Source: Antilocapra americana | Taxonomy: Eukaryota > Chordata > Mammalia > Artiodactyla > Antilocapridae | Direction: 5' to 3' | Assembly (NCBI GenBank): GCA_007570785.1 | Contig: ML664161.1 | Location: 7,531,035 to 7,595,034, forward strand | DNA length: 64,000 nt | Part shown: in pieces, positions 33,893 to 45,425 of the stretch | Layout of the letters: the number at the start of each line of letters is the position of its first letter | How positions within the stretch are numbered: the first letter of the stretch is position 1 | The notes under the pieces: generated by a model | Told to the model about the DNA's origin: nothing | The model's database searches: none | What the model saw: the letters and a program-made list of their open reading frames with translations, nothing else | Translations under genes and position numbers: made by a program

Positions 33893-34066
33893 CTGGAACA
33901 CAGGCTTCTCAAATGTTAATGTGCATATGAATCACCTGAGGATCTTATTAAAATGTACATTTTGGTACAGCAGTGGAGGTGGGCTTGAGAGTCTGCATTT
34001 CTAACAAGCTCCCTGGGGATACTGATCTGACTGTGACTGTGTGTAGCCCACATGTTTGAGTAGCAA
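33893..34066. repeat. MER5-like MITE
   Basis: 'tgaatcacctgaggatctta' and 'gagtctgcatttctaacaag' resemble the MER5 body, with worn ends 'ttctcaaatgtta' and 'gtttgagtagcaag'. Confidence 0.65.
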
Positions 34067-34404
34067 GACCCTAACGGCTCCATTGGTGAGGTCCTTGGCT
34101 TAGAGAAGGAACTGTGAAAACACGAGAGATTTATAGCAGCTGTGACAGTCACAGGAAGCATTTCAGCTGTGCTATCATCAACCTCCGCAGTGGAGGTTAA
34201 AATGTTATGTTACTCAGGAGTCTGTCTACTTTTACCTTTTGCAGAAAAAAAAAAAAAATTAAGTAGTATGTGTGTGCTGTTGTTTAGCGAGTGTCAGTGT
34301 GTATCATATTTCCATTTTCTTAGCTAAATGTTTCGTTAAATGTGAAACTAATTCCAGGGTACATGATACAGGCGTGGGAGGGACTAGCATTACTCCCAGC
34401 CAGG
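34067..34404. other. Unassigned stretch with A-run
   Basis: Contains a poly-A run at 34245-34258, otherwise nothing recognised. Confidence 0.4.
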
Positions 34405-34715
34405 GCAGTGGTTGGATGGGTAGAGCACAGAGTTTAGAATCAAACAACTAAGGTTCTCAGCCTTGGTCAAGCTATTTTCCAAAACCCTAGTTTGGTCAGT
34501 GTTTTTCAGGCTTGTTTGAGAGGCCGAGTGCTTGAAAATCACAGTGCTTCCTACAAAGAGAAAATATTTATATTTTTTACATTAATGACATGATACAATT
34601 TTACGGGCAGAAAACAGGGCTCTAATAAAATAACAACTCACCCGAAGTCCTGAAAATGATCCTCAGTTTCATGATTTGTAAAATGAGGGTAATAACCCTG
34701 CCTCCCACGAGGAGA
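34405..34715 (+). repeat. Probable MIR, interrupted
   Basis: 'cagtggttggatgggtagag' and 'tttagaatcaaacaactaag' start a MIR. 'atgatttgtaaaatgagggt' continues its core after an unassigned 34475-34655 insert. Confidence 0.5.
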
Positions 34716-34774
34716 CCTCTGATCCTTGAGTTGGAACCAAAGACTTGCCATGATGTCTGCTGCTACCGGCTGCC

Positions 34775-34930
34775 GTTGATTTAGCATCAGCCACGAACCC
34801 GGCACTATGTAAAGGGCCTTGCAAACTCCTCATTAAACTGGACAACAGCTCAGCTAGGTGAGTATCTTTATTAACTACCGGTTGCAGATGAGGGAACTAA
34901 AGCCGAGAAAGGATAAAGCAGTGGTTCCCT
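34775..34930 (-). repeat. MIR fragment (antisense)
   Basis: 'gcactatgtaaagggccttg' and 'gttgcagatgagggaactaa' are the reversed MIR core. Confidence 0.6.
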
Positions 34931-35764
34931 GACAGAATTCACTAGTAGACTTCACTCCTCACTCATATTTCAATAGGTCAGTTACCAGTGCATGCACCCA
35001 GCTCCTTTTCCCACTAGGAATTTGCTTTATTCATCAAGAAATTAACATATGGCTTTTGACCAAGGAAGTCTCCATGGCAGTATTAATCTTTTCTAAGTCA
35101 AAGTCCACTGAAGGCCATAGTCCCTTTTCCCAGAAAGAGAAGCAAACACACCATCTTGCATTTAACTTCAGGGGGTTCATGAATCCCAAGCACAGCACTT
35201 CTATCTTGTAGTATTTAGAGAGACCAAGAGGGCATTTTCAGGCATCAAGCTGCTATTCCACACACACTAGCCTCAAATGTTTTCCTTAGTCATTTTCCTA
35301 ACCATTTTATTTCTCAAATATTTATATTGATAGAAGATTAAACAAATCCTAAATATAAAAATATTCCCTGGCACCAGGATGCCTATAGTGCTTCCAACTC
35401 TTTTTAAGCATCAGTCATCAAAGAACCTATCTTTCTATTATTAGTAAAATATATCAGTCCAGATTAGGGGCTGTCCAGAGAATGCTTGTCCCTCTTTCTT
35501 TTGGTATCCAAATGAAATAAGATACTTAGAGCAAAACAGCATTATTGCTTCCGCCCTGGCTTCTTGACATAAGAAGAGAATTGAGCTGTTGACTCAAAAT
35601 ACAGAGATGAGAAATAGAGTCTGGTGGTTTCTATAGCCTCCAAATTAAAAAAAAAAAATGTGGGTGTGAGGAGGAAGGGAGAAAGGGAGGGAAGAAAGAC
35701 AGAGATCAGATATTCATGTTTAGAATAATCTGAAATTAATTATTATTACGCATCTTGTAGACCC
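34931..35764. other. Unassigned stretch
   Basis: Purine-rich at 35645-35705 (A12, then 'ggaaggga' repeats). No exon seen. Confidence 0.45.
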
Positions 35765-35948
35765 ATGGTTCTCAAAGTGTGTTCCCTGGACCAGTGACAT
35801 TAACATCATTGGGAACACACTAAAAAGGTAAATTCTCAGACCCCACCCAGGCCTATTGAATCAGAAACATTAGGGAGGGGACTTAATAGTTTGTTTTGAA
35901 TGAGCCCTCAAGGAGATTCTGGTGAACACTAAACTTCAAGAAGCAGAG
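35765..35948. repeat. MER5A MITE
   Basis: 'catggttctcaaagtgtgtt', 'ctcagaccccacccaggcct' and 'aggagattctggtgaacact' follow MER5A from end to end. Confidence 0.82.
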
Positions 35949-36255
35949 TTGTGGACATGTCTTCTCTCACAGAAGGAACCTCTCAGCTGGTCCTAAATTA
36001 AGCCCCATAATGAAAGGAGACCGTGAAGAAGAGCACAGCAGTGAGGGAACTAGAGTTCATGGAGTGACAACTGCAATTCAGACACTGTGCATTCATGATC
36101 TCAGGTCACCCCTTCCATAAGCCCTGAGAACTTTTACTCTTGTCCCCATTTAAAGATTTCTTAAGATCTTCCACAAGATAGTGTAACCAACTCAAGCTTT
36201 CAGACCCACTAAGTAGTGGGCTTACAGTAGGAAATTTGAAAAGTATAAAAGTTAT

Positions 36256-36306
36256 AAAGAAGAATATAGGAATTACCCACAAAATACTCAAACCACTACT
36301 AGCATC
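36256..36306 (+). repeat. 51-bp exact local duplication, copy 1
   Basis: Identical base for base to 37410-37460. Weaker similarity continues about 12 bp further, while the upstream flanks differ. The segment itself looks like part of an old L1M-type repeat ('aggaattacccacaaaatac'). Confidence 0.9.
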
Positions 36307-37409
36307 GAAGGTATCATTTGTATTTTTTTCCCCTGTGTACAACCCCCCTGGATTTAGAGTTCAGGCTCCAGGGAGGGTTCCTTTCTCTGAGATAGATACA
36401 GGAAATAACGCCTTAGCCCCCAGCTTTGTCTTGATTCCACTAAAAGACAGATCCTTGGGTTCTGCCTCTGTCCTTACCTTTGATCATACACAGAAGGAAA
36501 AGCTTAGCTAATTAAACAAAGTCATGCTAGAACCTGGCCTAAAACAAAGTAGGAGCAAAGACTCAACTCTAAGTTTGAGCAGAAATGGACTTTGACCCAG
36601 ATGTGGAACAAGCTAGGCATGCTCTGCTCCCTGTACAGAGGACGAGGACAGAGGCTTGTTCTAAGATGTGGGTGTCGTGTGCAGGCCCGAGGAGAACTGT
36701 TGACTCTGGTACACTCACTTCGAGTGCCTGTTCCAGGACACCGTGGTCCCTGCACCACCAGCCAAGCTTTGTGCACCAGAGTTGGGGAATGGAAGTCATC
36801 AAAATTCTGGAAGGCGCTTTGTGATGTTTGGATGGTTCCTTGTTTAACCCCTGTGGAGACGGGTGTGTGTCTGTTTCATGCCAGACTCAGAGAAAATAGT
36901 AAAGATAAAAGACAAGAGACTGAGGCTTATAGATGTTGTTTTCATAATGTGTTTGTTTTCATTGCTGTTAAGACCACTTGTCCAAGTGTATCATTCTGAG
37001 TTTTATTTGAGTACTGCAAAAAAAAAAAAAAAAGGACCAAATGTTTTTGGACTATATAGCTGGGGGAGCTTAAACAAAATGGGCTTCCTTTTTTAAAAAA
37101 AAAAAAAAAAAAAACAGAAGAAAGAAGAGAAAAGAGATAGAAAAGCTTACCCTTTTTCATCCCAACCCTGCAACTGATTCTATGAAACCTGGAAGCAATT
37201 ACTGTCCTCCTACCCTCCAAGCCCTTAGTTTTCACCAAACATAAAAAGAAAATGAAGATAACCTGCAAAGATTTTATATGACAGAGATTTGTCATATCCA
37301 GCCTATGGATAATTGAAATTCACAATTAACAATTTTATCAGAAGAAAGCATTTTAGTCTCAGGGGTTCTTTATTATGTACGCTAATAGGACAATTTAGGA
37401 TAAAGGCAG
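36307..37409. other. Unassigned stretch with two long A-runs
   Basis: A-runs lie at about 37019-37033 and 37097-37115. Several overlapping frames at 36522-36999 on both strands lack any motif. One A-run could mark an old processed insertion, but no source gene is recognised. Confidence 0.4.
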
Positions 37410-37460
37410 AAAGAAGAATATAGGAATTACCCACAAAATACTCAAACCACTACTAGCATC
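37410..37460 (+). repeat. 51-bp exact local duplication, copy 2
   Basis: Second copy of 36256-36306, same orientation, 1,154 bp downstream. Confidence 0.9.
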
Positions 37461-38454
37461 TAAGATATCATTATGTAAGATAATAATAAAGATAATAAGA
37501 TCATAAGAAAAGCTCTATTATGTAAGTTAAGGGGTAAAACAAGACATTCACATACGAGAAGTGTTAATATATTTTACTTACCTACTTTTGAATAGACAAT
37601 ACATTCATATATAAAATTCAGATGGTACAAAAGGCTAGATAGTGAAAGAATCTTTTCACATTCCTCTTCTCCACTCCCCAGTTTTCCTCTCCAGTGGAAA
37701 TCAGAGCCCTTGGTGTTCTTTGCATTCTGGTAGAGGTATGTTATGCATAAAAAGCAATATACATATATTCTTAGACCTTATTTTCTAATGCAAAGAGTGT
37801 TCCATTATACTGTTCCACACCTCATTTTTATGCTTAACAATATCTCTTGAATGTTTTCATTTCAGTATATAAAAAACTTCCCCATACGTGATCCTTACTT
37901 TAAAATTATGCCATATAACAAATTCCTTCTAACTGCCTTTGTCTGTATCTGTTTTGTCACTTATATTTTGCTTTCCTGTCTCTGTTTCCGTTGTGACACT
38001 TCCTTTCTGTTCTTCTTGCGTGGTCTCTGGCTTAAGGGAAGACGATCCATCTTTGTGCTGCAGTGACCCGAAGCTTCCAAGAACTCTGGTGATAGCTTGT
38101 CTGAAGCAAATTCCTGAGATTGGGAGCTTGTGCCTTTCTGGAGAGACAGATATGTAACGGGATGTAAAAGGATCAAGGAATAGGAACAATGAGAAAGCAA
38201 ATCAAGATGAAAGACAAAGGCAAGGTGGAAGAACCAAACATTCGGGGTGATACACCCCAAGCACATCAGTCATCAACATGGATGACTGAACCAGCGCAAC
38301 CTGTTCTTCCATGTGAGGAATCTGGTAAATGTGCAGAAGGGGTTCATAGGTTAAAGTACAACAGGAGGAATTATGTGCGTAGTGCAGTGTGCACAGGGAG
38401 CTACAGAAATCAATACAGACTCCACAGATAGGAGTGAGTGTAAGTTGATACATT
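37461..38454. other. Unassigned stretch, partly old-LINE-like
   Basis: 'ttccattatactgttccaca' and nearby AT-rich sequence may be an old L1M relic (about 37560-37900). 37930-38450 is unassigned; its overlapping frames on both strands show no domain. Confidence 0.35.
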
Positions 38455-38470
38455 TCTAGTGTCCAATTTA

Positions 38471-38672
38471 TTTATTTATTTGCTTTACCATTTATCTTAT
38501 TTATTTGGTTGCACCAGGTCTCAATTTGGCATGAGGCATCTTTGATTTTCATTGAGGCATACAGGATCTTTAGTTGTGGCATGTGGGATCTAGTTCCCTG
38601 ACCTGGGGTCAAACCAGGACTCCTTGTATAGAGAGTGCAGAATCTTAGCCACTGGACTACCAGCGGAGTCCC
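38471..38672 (-). repeat. CHR-type SINE (antisense) with 16-bp TSD
   Basis: An (ATTT)n start, 'ggatctttagttgtggcatg', 'tagttccctgacctggggtc' and the tRNA end 'ccactggactaccagcggag'. TSD 'tctagtgtccaattta' (38455-38470) and 'tctagtgtcccattta' (38673-38688), one mismatch. Confidence 0.93.
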
Positions 38673-38739
38673 TCTAGTGTCCCATTTAGAAAAAAAAATA
38701 TATTAAAATGCACACACCCTATGGACTTGTCCAGGAACT

Positions 38740-38945
38740 CCTACTATTTTAGGAAAACAAAGATGAACAAAGATATCACATCATTTAAAACAGCAAAAAC
38801 TGGAAACCACCTAAATATCAAACGTAAGAATTATTGTAGTAAATTGTGATGCATCCACAAGCTAAAATGCCATCAGCTATAAAACATGTTTACAGGTATC
38901 AGAAAATGTTCTCCATAAATTTCAAAATTAAAGAAAAATTATAAC
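38740..38945 (+). mobile_element. L1M ORF2/3' fragment
   Basis: 'aaaacagcaaaaactggaaa' then 'ccacctaaatatcaaacg' and 'gtgatgcatccacaagctaa' are diverged from the conserved L1 ORF2 end. Confidence 0.6.
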
Positions 38946-38989
38946 AGCAAAAAGGCTCACTCTGTACGTTTATTTTAATGTAATGATAA

Positions 38990-39232
38990 CAGCAAGTGTT
39001 TACTGAGACTTGCCACATGCCAGATGCTCTTTGCAGCATTTTGAATACATTAACTCATTTAAACTTCACAATACCAAAAATAAGGAGTCATGATTTTTTT
39101 TTCCAGATATGCCCATGAGAAGGCTGAGGTACAGAGCAGTTAAGCAATTTGGATGAGGATGCAAGGTTGACAAGCAGAAGGCCAGCAACTGGCCCAGGTC
39201 TTCTGGTTATACCTACGCACTTAACCACAGGC
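38990..39232 (-). repeat. MIR SINE (antisense)
   Basis: 'gccacatgccagatgctctt', 'cattaactcatttaaacttc' and 'gaaggctgaggtacagagca' follow the reversed MIR from 3' end to tRNA part. Confidence 0.8.
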
Positions 39233-40843
39233 AACGATGCCTTCCGATGTAGCAAGAAACCTAGGAGACAAAACAGAAATAGGCTGCTTTTGAATGGTGA
39301 CCACAGAGGAGAGAATGCCTCTCTGCAGAGAAGGAACTGGTCCTCTGAGAAAGCAGCTAACAGAAGCTTTTAGTCGGTGCAAGGTTCCAGTTCTGACAAG
39401 GCTAACACCGGAAACTGACATCATGGGGAAACAAATCAACCTAAGAAGACTGGAAGGGATGAAAGTACATCAACTCAGTATCTTAAAAATAATTCCATGA
39501 CAAAATATGCCATGAAATTGTTCAGATTTAAAAAAACAAGCATTCAAGCATTCATAAACCTAAACTGACAAAGTGATCAACTATTTATTTTATCACATCA
39601 TAATATCTTTAGTCTGTAATGACTGCTTAAGAGGAATGCCCTTTACAAGTGAATTCTCATTGTGATTTAACGTTAAATTAAAATATTCACAATGAAAGAG
39701 TAAAATGAGACTTTCTAAGATAAACAAAGTCTAAACAACCCTAATATTCAGCTTACATTATTGAATAATTGTGTGGGAGATATTGCTCATATTTCATAAT
39801 CTTTCCTTGGAAATAAAAAAAGGTTTTTATTATTAATGTACTATTCTACATTATTTTTAACAAATAATTTTACCTACATTATTTACCATACTTGTCACCA
39901 AATGACTAGGTTTCCAGAAGTTCAAATCCACTGACAAATGATGATGACTGTCCACCAGAGAAGCTGTTTTTAAAAATGAACTGCAGCATTTCAAAACTCA
40001 AAGAGATATTCCCATAACATATTTAGTAATGCCAATGGTGTTAAGATAAGCCTATCTTCCTAAGATGGCTCCTGAAAAAATCCTGACATTTTGTTTTAAA
40101 AGAGAACCAATCACATGACTTTATTATCACATATGTAACGTCGAGTTTTAGAAAAAAATCTGTTGTATAAACAGAGCTATGTGTATACACACGTATCTAG
40201 AGTTTATTTCAAGGTTTGTGGGCACAGTTTTCCCTAAAATACAATAAACACTCTTTTCTTCTTCATTTCATAACAGCCTGGGGCCTCGAGCAAACTAAGA
40301 TAAACGATACTAATTTTCCAGTTGTATGTTAAGGCCTTAAATCCACCACATAAATATTCCAAAACCAGCTCAGAGCAGTAAGCTGGTGGTGGATGGGAAG
40401 AACAACCAGAGGGATTACTCCAAGCCTTTGAGGGAGTGGGGGAAACGCGTTTTTTGACCTTCTGTTCTGAACGGCTCCTTTTCATCTGGTTTCAATTCTC
40501 TTGTTTGTGCACCTTGCCATATTTATTATTGAATTCCTGATTTCTTCTTCTTGTTTCATGTTCCGTGTTCCAGTGATTTATGAGAAACTGCTGATCTAGA
40601 TGTTATCTTTGGCATCCTGTGAGTGCACAGAGCTCCTTAAGAATGCTGAGAGGAAAAACGTGTTTTGAGCAGGGCAGTGCCCTGGCTGAATAGATGTCCA
40701 TGTCTGTGAAAAATGCCAGTCACAGATGCCTCAATAAGACACATTTTTCTTTTTAAACACAGCAGCAGCAAGGGTAGTTTCAAAATCACTGATATTTTTT
40801 CCTCTTTGGAGGATGAGTGTGGTTAGAAATAAGATGTGGTCCT
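39233..40843. other. Unassigned 1.6-kb stretch
   Basis: The longest run without a recognised repeat in the first two thirds of the window. It is AT-rich at 39500-39900. Opposed frames at 39149-39500 and the minus frame 40234-40485 have no motif. Confidence 0.45.
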
Positions 40844-40977
40844 GGAAACTTTTCTGGTGGTCCAGTGGTTAGGACTCCTCCTTTCAAATGGAGAAGCCAT
40901 TGGTTCAATCCCTGGTCAGGGAACTAGGATCCCACATGCGCAGGTGGGCAGCCAAAAAATTTTAAAAAACAATAATA
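40844..40977 (+). repeat. CHR-type SINE, short form
   Basis: 'tttctggtggtccagtggtt', 'ttggttcaatccctggtcag' and 'ggcagccaaaaaattttaaa'. Probable TSD 'aataagatg(tg)gtcct' and 'aataagatgatcct' around it. Confidence 0.88.
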
Positions 40978-41384
40978 ATAAGATGATCCTAAAATAGTGA
41001 TTTGAGGAGAAATCTAGTCAGATTATTTTTTAAGATTTTAGCCCAAAATGAACTGGCAAGTTTTCCAAATCAGGGTTCTGATTTTTTTGGTTTGACTAAG
41101 AAATAAAATATGCTAAAGACATCTCAGTTCATTTCTAAACATCTCCATTAAGGGTGATCTAGTTTATAAATGTGTAGGAAATGAGAGCTTTTTTTTTAAT
41201 GGTGATCAGCTTTCTCTAGCTTAATTAAGTGAAAATTAATTATCAAGCCTAATATGCCTAGGGAAAATCATCTAATTAGATAAATTTATAGACTAATCAA
41301 AATACTGGGGAATCTGTCTATATTTCTTCCTCTCCACTAGTGGGAGTTCAACACACCCTCCAGAAAACATTGCTCCTACTGGGC
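40978..41384. other. Unassigned AT-rich stretch
   Basis: No gene or repeat recognised. 'aattaagtgaaaattaatta' near 41225 is low complexity. Confidence 0.4.
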
Positions 41385-41603
41385 TCTGTGAGTAAAGTGG
41401 CTCAGTGGTACCAGTACCAGTGGTTCAGTGGTAAAGAATCCACCTGCCAAGCAGAAGACACCAAAACACTTGGGTTTGATCCCCTGGAGGAAGAAATGGC
41501 AACTCACTCCAGTATTCTTGCCTGGGAAATCCTATGGACAGAGGAGCCTGACCCCATGTATCCATGGGGTCACAAAGAGTCAGACAGGACAGAGCATAGC
41601 ACA
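41385..41603 (+). repeat. Bov-tA SINE with duplicated head
   Basis: The tRNA head motif 'ggctcagtggtaccagtacc' is repeated as 'agtggttcagtggtaaag'. The Bov-A body then follows with an extra 'ccccatgtatccatgggg' near its end. Confidence 0.88.
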
Positions 41604-41614
41604 TCGGGTATTTG

Positions 41615-41700
41615 GGGGGCTTCCCAGGTGGCTCAGTGGTAAAGAATCTACCTGCAGTGCAGGAGATATGGGTTTGACCCTAAAGAATCAACTGAACAAC
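41615..41700 (+). repeat. Bov-tA head fragment
   Basis: Only the tRNA part ('gcttcccaggtggctcagtg') and a tail 'tgaacaacaac' remain; the Bov-A body is missing. Confidence 0.8.
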
Positions 41701-42337
41701 AACTACACTTCATCTTTCTAGACAAAGCCTCTGTTTTACCAAATCACTATATCAAACACCCTAAAACAGACTTGTATATAGATTCCTCACTAGGCTTAGT
41801 GCTTTGTGACTTTTTCCATGAATTTAATAATTTCTAAATGACTACAGGGTGAGATGTGTCAATATATCAAGTCCTAATTATTTAAAATGACATTCTTCAT
41901 TCACTTCCATCTTATTTCTCACAATAAAATCAGGAAAGCAACACAACAAATGAAGACAGGTAAAGCCTTGGAGTACAGAATGAAGCAGGGCAAAGGCTAA
42001 TAGAGTTCTGCCAAGAGAACGCACTGGTCATAGCAAACACCCTCTTCCAACAACACAAGAGAAGACTCTACACATGGACATCACCAGATGGTCAACACCG
42101 AAATCAGATTGATTATATTCTTTGCAACCAAAGATGGAGAAGCTCTATACGGTCAGCAAAAACAAGACCGGGAGCTGACTGTGGCTCAAATTATGAACTC
42201 CTTATTGCCAAATTCAGACTGAAATTGAAGAAAGTAGGGAAAACCACAAGGCCATTCAGGTATGACCTAAATGTAATCCCTTATGATTATATAATAGAAG
42301 TGGGAAATGATTTAAGGGACTAGATCAGATAGACAGA

Positions 42338-43192
42338 GTGCCTGATGAACTATGGACGGAGGTTCGTGACATTGTACAGGAGACAGGGATTAAGACCATT
42401 CCCATGGAAAAAAAATGCAAAAAAGCAAAATGGCTGTTTGAGGAGGCCTTACAAATAGCTGTGAATAGAAGAGAAGTGAAAAGCAAAGGAGAAAAGGAAA
42501 GATATTCCTATGTGAATGCAGAGTTCCAAAGAATAGCAAGGAGAGATAAGAAAGCCTTCCTCAGCGATCAGTGCAAAGAAATAGAGGAAAACAACAGAAT
42601 GGGAAGGACTAGAGATCTCTTCAAGGAAATGAGAGATACCAAGGGAACACTTCATGCAAAGATGGGCTTGATAAAGGAGAGAAATGGTATGGACCTAACA
42701 GAAGCAGAAGATATTAAGAAGAGGTGGCAAGAATACACAGAAGAACTGTGCAAAAAAGATCTTCATGACCCAGATAGTCACGATGGTGTGATCACTCACC
42801 TAGAGCCAGACATCCTGGAATGTGAAGTCAAGTGGGCCTTAGAAAGCATCACTACAAACAAAGCTAGTGGAGGTGATGGAATTCCAGTTGAACTATTTCT
42901 AATCCTAAAAGATGATGCTGTGAAAGTGCTGCACTCAATATGCCAGCAAATTTGGAAAGCTCAGCAGTGGCCACAGGACTGGAAAAGGTCAGTTTTCATT
43001 CCAATCCCAAAGAAAAGCAATGCCAAAGAATGCTCAAACTACTGCACAATTGCACTCATCTCACCTGCTAGTAAAGTAATGCTCAAAATTCTCCAAGCCA
43101 GGCTTCAGCAATACGTGAACAATGAACTTCCAGATGTTCAAGCTGGTTTTAGAAAAGGCAGAGGAACCAGAGATCAAATTGCCAACATCTGA
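42338..43192 (+). pseudogene. BovB polyprotein piece: linker and N-terminal RT
   Basis: 284 open codons. Residues 1-170 are the lysine-rich linker between endonuclease and RT. From about residue 170 the RT fingers appear: 'TNKASGGDGIPVELF' (RT-1), 'IPIPKKSNAKECSNYCTIAL' (RT-2) and 'VQAGFRKGRGTRDQIANI' (RT-2a/3). It ends at two adjacent stops (43190-43195), after which the same frame carries on with 'FIDYAKAFDCVNHDRLW' near 43240. At DNA level the upstream sequence (41951-42337) encodes the end of the endonuclease in other frames. It would have been part of the LINE enzyme that copies RNA at the insertion site. Well preserved for a dead copy. Confidence 0.9.
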
Positions 43193-43434
43193 TAGATCAT
43201 CGAAAAAACAAGAGAGTTCCAGAAAAACATCTATTTCTGCTTTATTGACTATGCCAAGGCCTTTGACTGTGTGAATCATGATAGACTGTGGAAAATTCTT
43301 AAAGAGATGAGAATACCAGACCATCTGACCTGTCTCTTGAGAAACCTGTATGCAGGTCAGGAAACAACAGTTACAACTGGACATGGAACAACAGACTGGT
43401 TCCAAAAGGAAAAGGAGTAAGTCAAGGCTGTACA

Positions 43435-43875
43435 TTGTCACCTTGCTTATTTAACTTATATGCAGAGTACATCATGAGAAATGCTGGGCTGGAAGAAGCA
43501 CAAGCTGGAATCAAGATTGCTGGGAGAAATATCAATAACCTCAGATATGTAGATGATACCACCCTTATGGCAGAAGATGAAGAGGAACTAAAAAGCCTCT
43601 TGTTGAAAGTGAAAGAGGAGAGTGAAAAAGTTGGCTTAAAGTTCAACATTCAGAAAACTAAGATTCTGGCATCTGGTCACATCACTTCATGGCAAATAAA
43701 TGGGGAAATGGTGGAAACAGTGCCAGACTTTATTTTGGGGGGCTCTAAAATCACAGAAGATGGTGATTGCAGCCATGAAATTAAAAGACGCTTACCTCTT
43801 GGAAGGAAAGTTATGACCAACCTAGATAGCATATTGAAAAGCAGAGACATTAGGTTACCACAAAGGTCCATCTAG
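43435..43875 (+). pseudogene. BovB polyprotein piece: RT palm/thumb with YVDD
   Basis: 146 codons after a one-base frameshift near 43405-43410. It holds 'SPCLFNLYAEYIMRNAGLEEAQ', the catalytic site 'RYVDDTTLMAE', then 'NIQKTKILASG' and the thumb-side 'LGGSKITEDGDCSHEIKRRLPLGRK'. The other BovB in this window (3767-4147) has YADD at the same site, so this copy carries Ala-to-Val; the two catalytic Asp residues are kept. The listed start is a non-ATG codon and is only the edge of the open frame. BovB coding sequence continues past 43875 in another frame to about 44100. Confidence 0.88.
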
Positions 43876-44322
43876 TCAAGGCTATGGCTTTTCCAGTAGT
43901 CATGCATGGATGTGAGAGTTGGACAGTGAAACTGAGCGCCAAAGAATTGATGCTTTTGAACCGTGGTATTGGAGAAGACTCTTGAGAATCCCTTGGACTG
44001 CAAGATCCAACCAGTCCATCCTAAAGGAGATCAGTCCTGGGTGTTTACTGGAAGGACTGATGTTGAAGCTGAAACTCCAGTACTTTGGCCACCTCATGTG
44101 AAGAGCTGACTCATTGGAAAAGACCCTGATGCTGGGAAGGATTGGGGGCAGGAGGAGAAGGGGATGACAGAGGATGAGATGGCTGAATGGTATTACCAAG
44201 TCGATGGACATGGGTTTGGGTAGACTCCGGGAGTTGGTGACAGACAGGGAGGCCTGGCGTGCTGCAATTCATGGGGTCGTAAAGACTTGGACACGACTGA
44301 GTGACTGAACTGAACTGAACTT

Positions 44323-44640
44323 AAAGCAGTTAAGGAACATTATAATGAAGTGTACTTGCAAGATACATAATAGAAAAAGAGAAAAGAAGTCCCCTTTTCC
44401 ACAGTAATAATGGAGAAAGTGGATACTTTTCCTGTTTCTGCACTCACAGATATCAGCTGTGATAGAAAACCTAGAGCAATAAATATATACCTAGTTTGGT
44501 AGTTAGGCAAATTCAGCAAGTAAATAAATAGCTAATGGTTATTTCAATAAATCAAATGTTCATTTCTGCATTTCCAAATACTTAAATCCTAGAGAGCTTA
44601 AGAAACAATTTTGAAAACTGAATATTTCTCCAATAAATTT
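44323..44640. other. Unassigned spacer
   Basis: AT-rich sequence with no recognised repeat. Its last 13 bases are the left TSD of the next SINE. Confidence 0.4.
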
Positions 44641-44833
44641 AAAAAAAAGTATTCATTTCGCTTGCACCATTTTCAAAGTCTTTATTGAATTTATTACAAT
44701 ATTGCTTCTGCTTTATGTTTTGATTTTTTTTGCTGTGAGGCATTTGGGATCTTCCCTCCCTGACCAGGGATCAAACCTGTACCCCCTGTATTGGAAGGTG
44801 AAGTCTTAACCACTGGACCACCAGGGAAGTCTC
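44641..44833 (-). repeat. CHR-type SINE (antisense) with 13-bp TSD
   Basis: 'aagtctttattgaatttatt', 'ttttgctgtgaggcatttgg' and 'ccactggaccaccagggaag'. TSD 'ctccaataaattt' (44628-44640) and 'ctccagtaaattt' (44834-44846), one mismatch. Confidence 0.92.
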
Positions 44834-44978
44834 CTCCAGTAAATTTTAAGAACTTGTATATGTACCTCAATCTTGGTCAAGGGCAAATCTTTGATTTCCA
44901 GGGTTGTTCTTTATGTAAGTCATCAACTTAGTTTACAAAATTCAAATTTTAACTTTGGTGGTATCCAAGATTTATTTC

Positions 44979-45320
44979 AGAGTCCCTTGGTCTGCAAGGA
45001 GATCCAACCAGTCCATCATAAAGGAAATCAGTTCTGAATATTCATTGGAAGGATTGATGCTGAGGCTGAAACTCCAATACTTTGGCTACCTGATGTGAAG
45101 AACTGACTGATTTGAAAAGACCCTGATGCTGGGAAAGATTGAAGGCAGGAGGAGAAGGGGATGACAGAGGATGAGATGGTTGGATGGCATCACTGACTCA
45201 ATCTACATGAGTTTGAGTAATCTCCGGTAGTTGGTGATGGACAAGGAGGCCTGGTGTCCTGCAGGCCATGGGGTCGCAAAGAGTCGGAACACAACTGAGC
45301 AACTGAACTGAACTGAACTG
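44979..45320 (+). mobile_element. BovB LINE 3' end with 12-bp TSD
   Basis: The last about 340 bp of BovB, from 'agagtcccttggtctgcaag' to '(aactg)n'. TSD 'aagatttatttc' (44967-44978) and 'aaggtttatttc' (45321-45332), one mismatch. It overlaps in content with the 3' end of the larger copy at 43985-44322. Confidence 0.93.
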
Positions 45321-45332
45321 AAGGTTTATTTC

Positions 45333-45425
45333 TGGGTGGTGGAATTATGTATGATTTTCATTATCTTCTTTATACTTTCCTATTTTGTATTATTTTTATA
45401 GTATTTATCACTTTCATAATTTGGG
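45333..45425 (+). repeat. Possible L1M 3' fragment
   Basis: 'tgggtggtggaattatgtat' followed by 'tcattatcttctttatactt' resembles old L1 3'UTR sequence. The BovB above is inserted at its edge. Confidence 0.4.

Larger units (their letters stand above)
41951..44322 (+). mobile_element. BovB (RTE) LINE, 2.4 kb, sense, 5' truncated
   Basis: Runs from inside the endonuclease region ('gaatgaagcagggcaaaggc') through the linker, RT and C-terminal part to the tail 'actgaactgaactgaac'. It covers about three quarters of a full-length BovB. This is the longest and best preserved BovB here, but stops and a frameshift make it inactive. Confidence 0.95.

Noticed and set aside
36522..37115. Processed pseudogene ending in a poly-A run
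   Set aside because: The A-runs at 37019 and 37097 have no TSD and no recognisable coding sequence before them.
37930..38160. Possible retroviral primer-binding site and leader near 38115
   Set aside because: 'attgggagcttgtg' has only partial resemblance to a proline-tRNA binding site, and there is no LTR directly upstream and no gag-like frame downstream.
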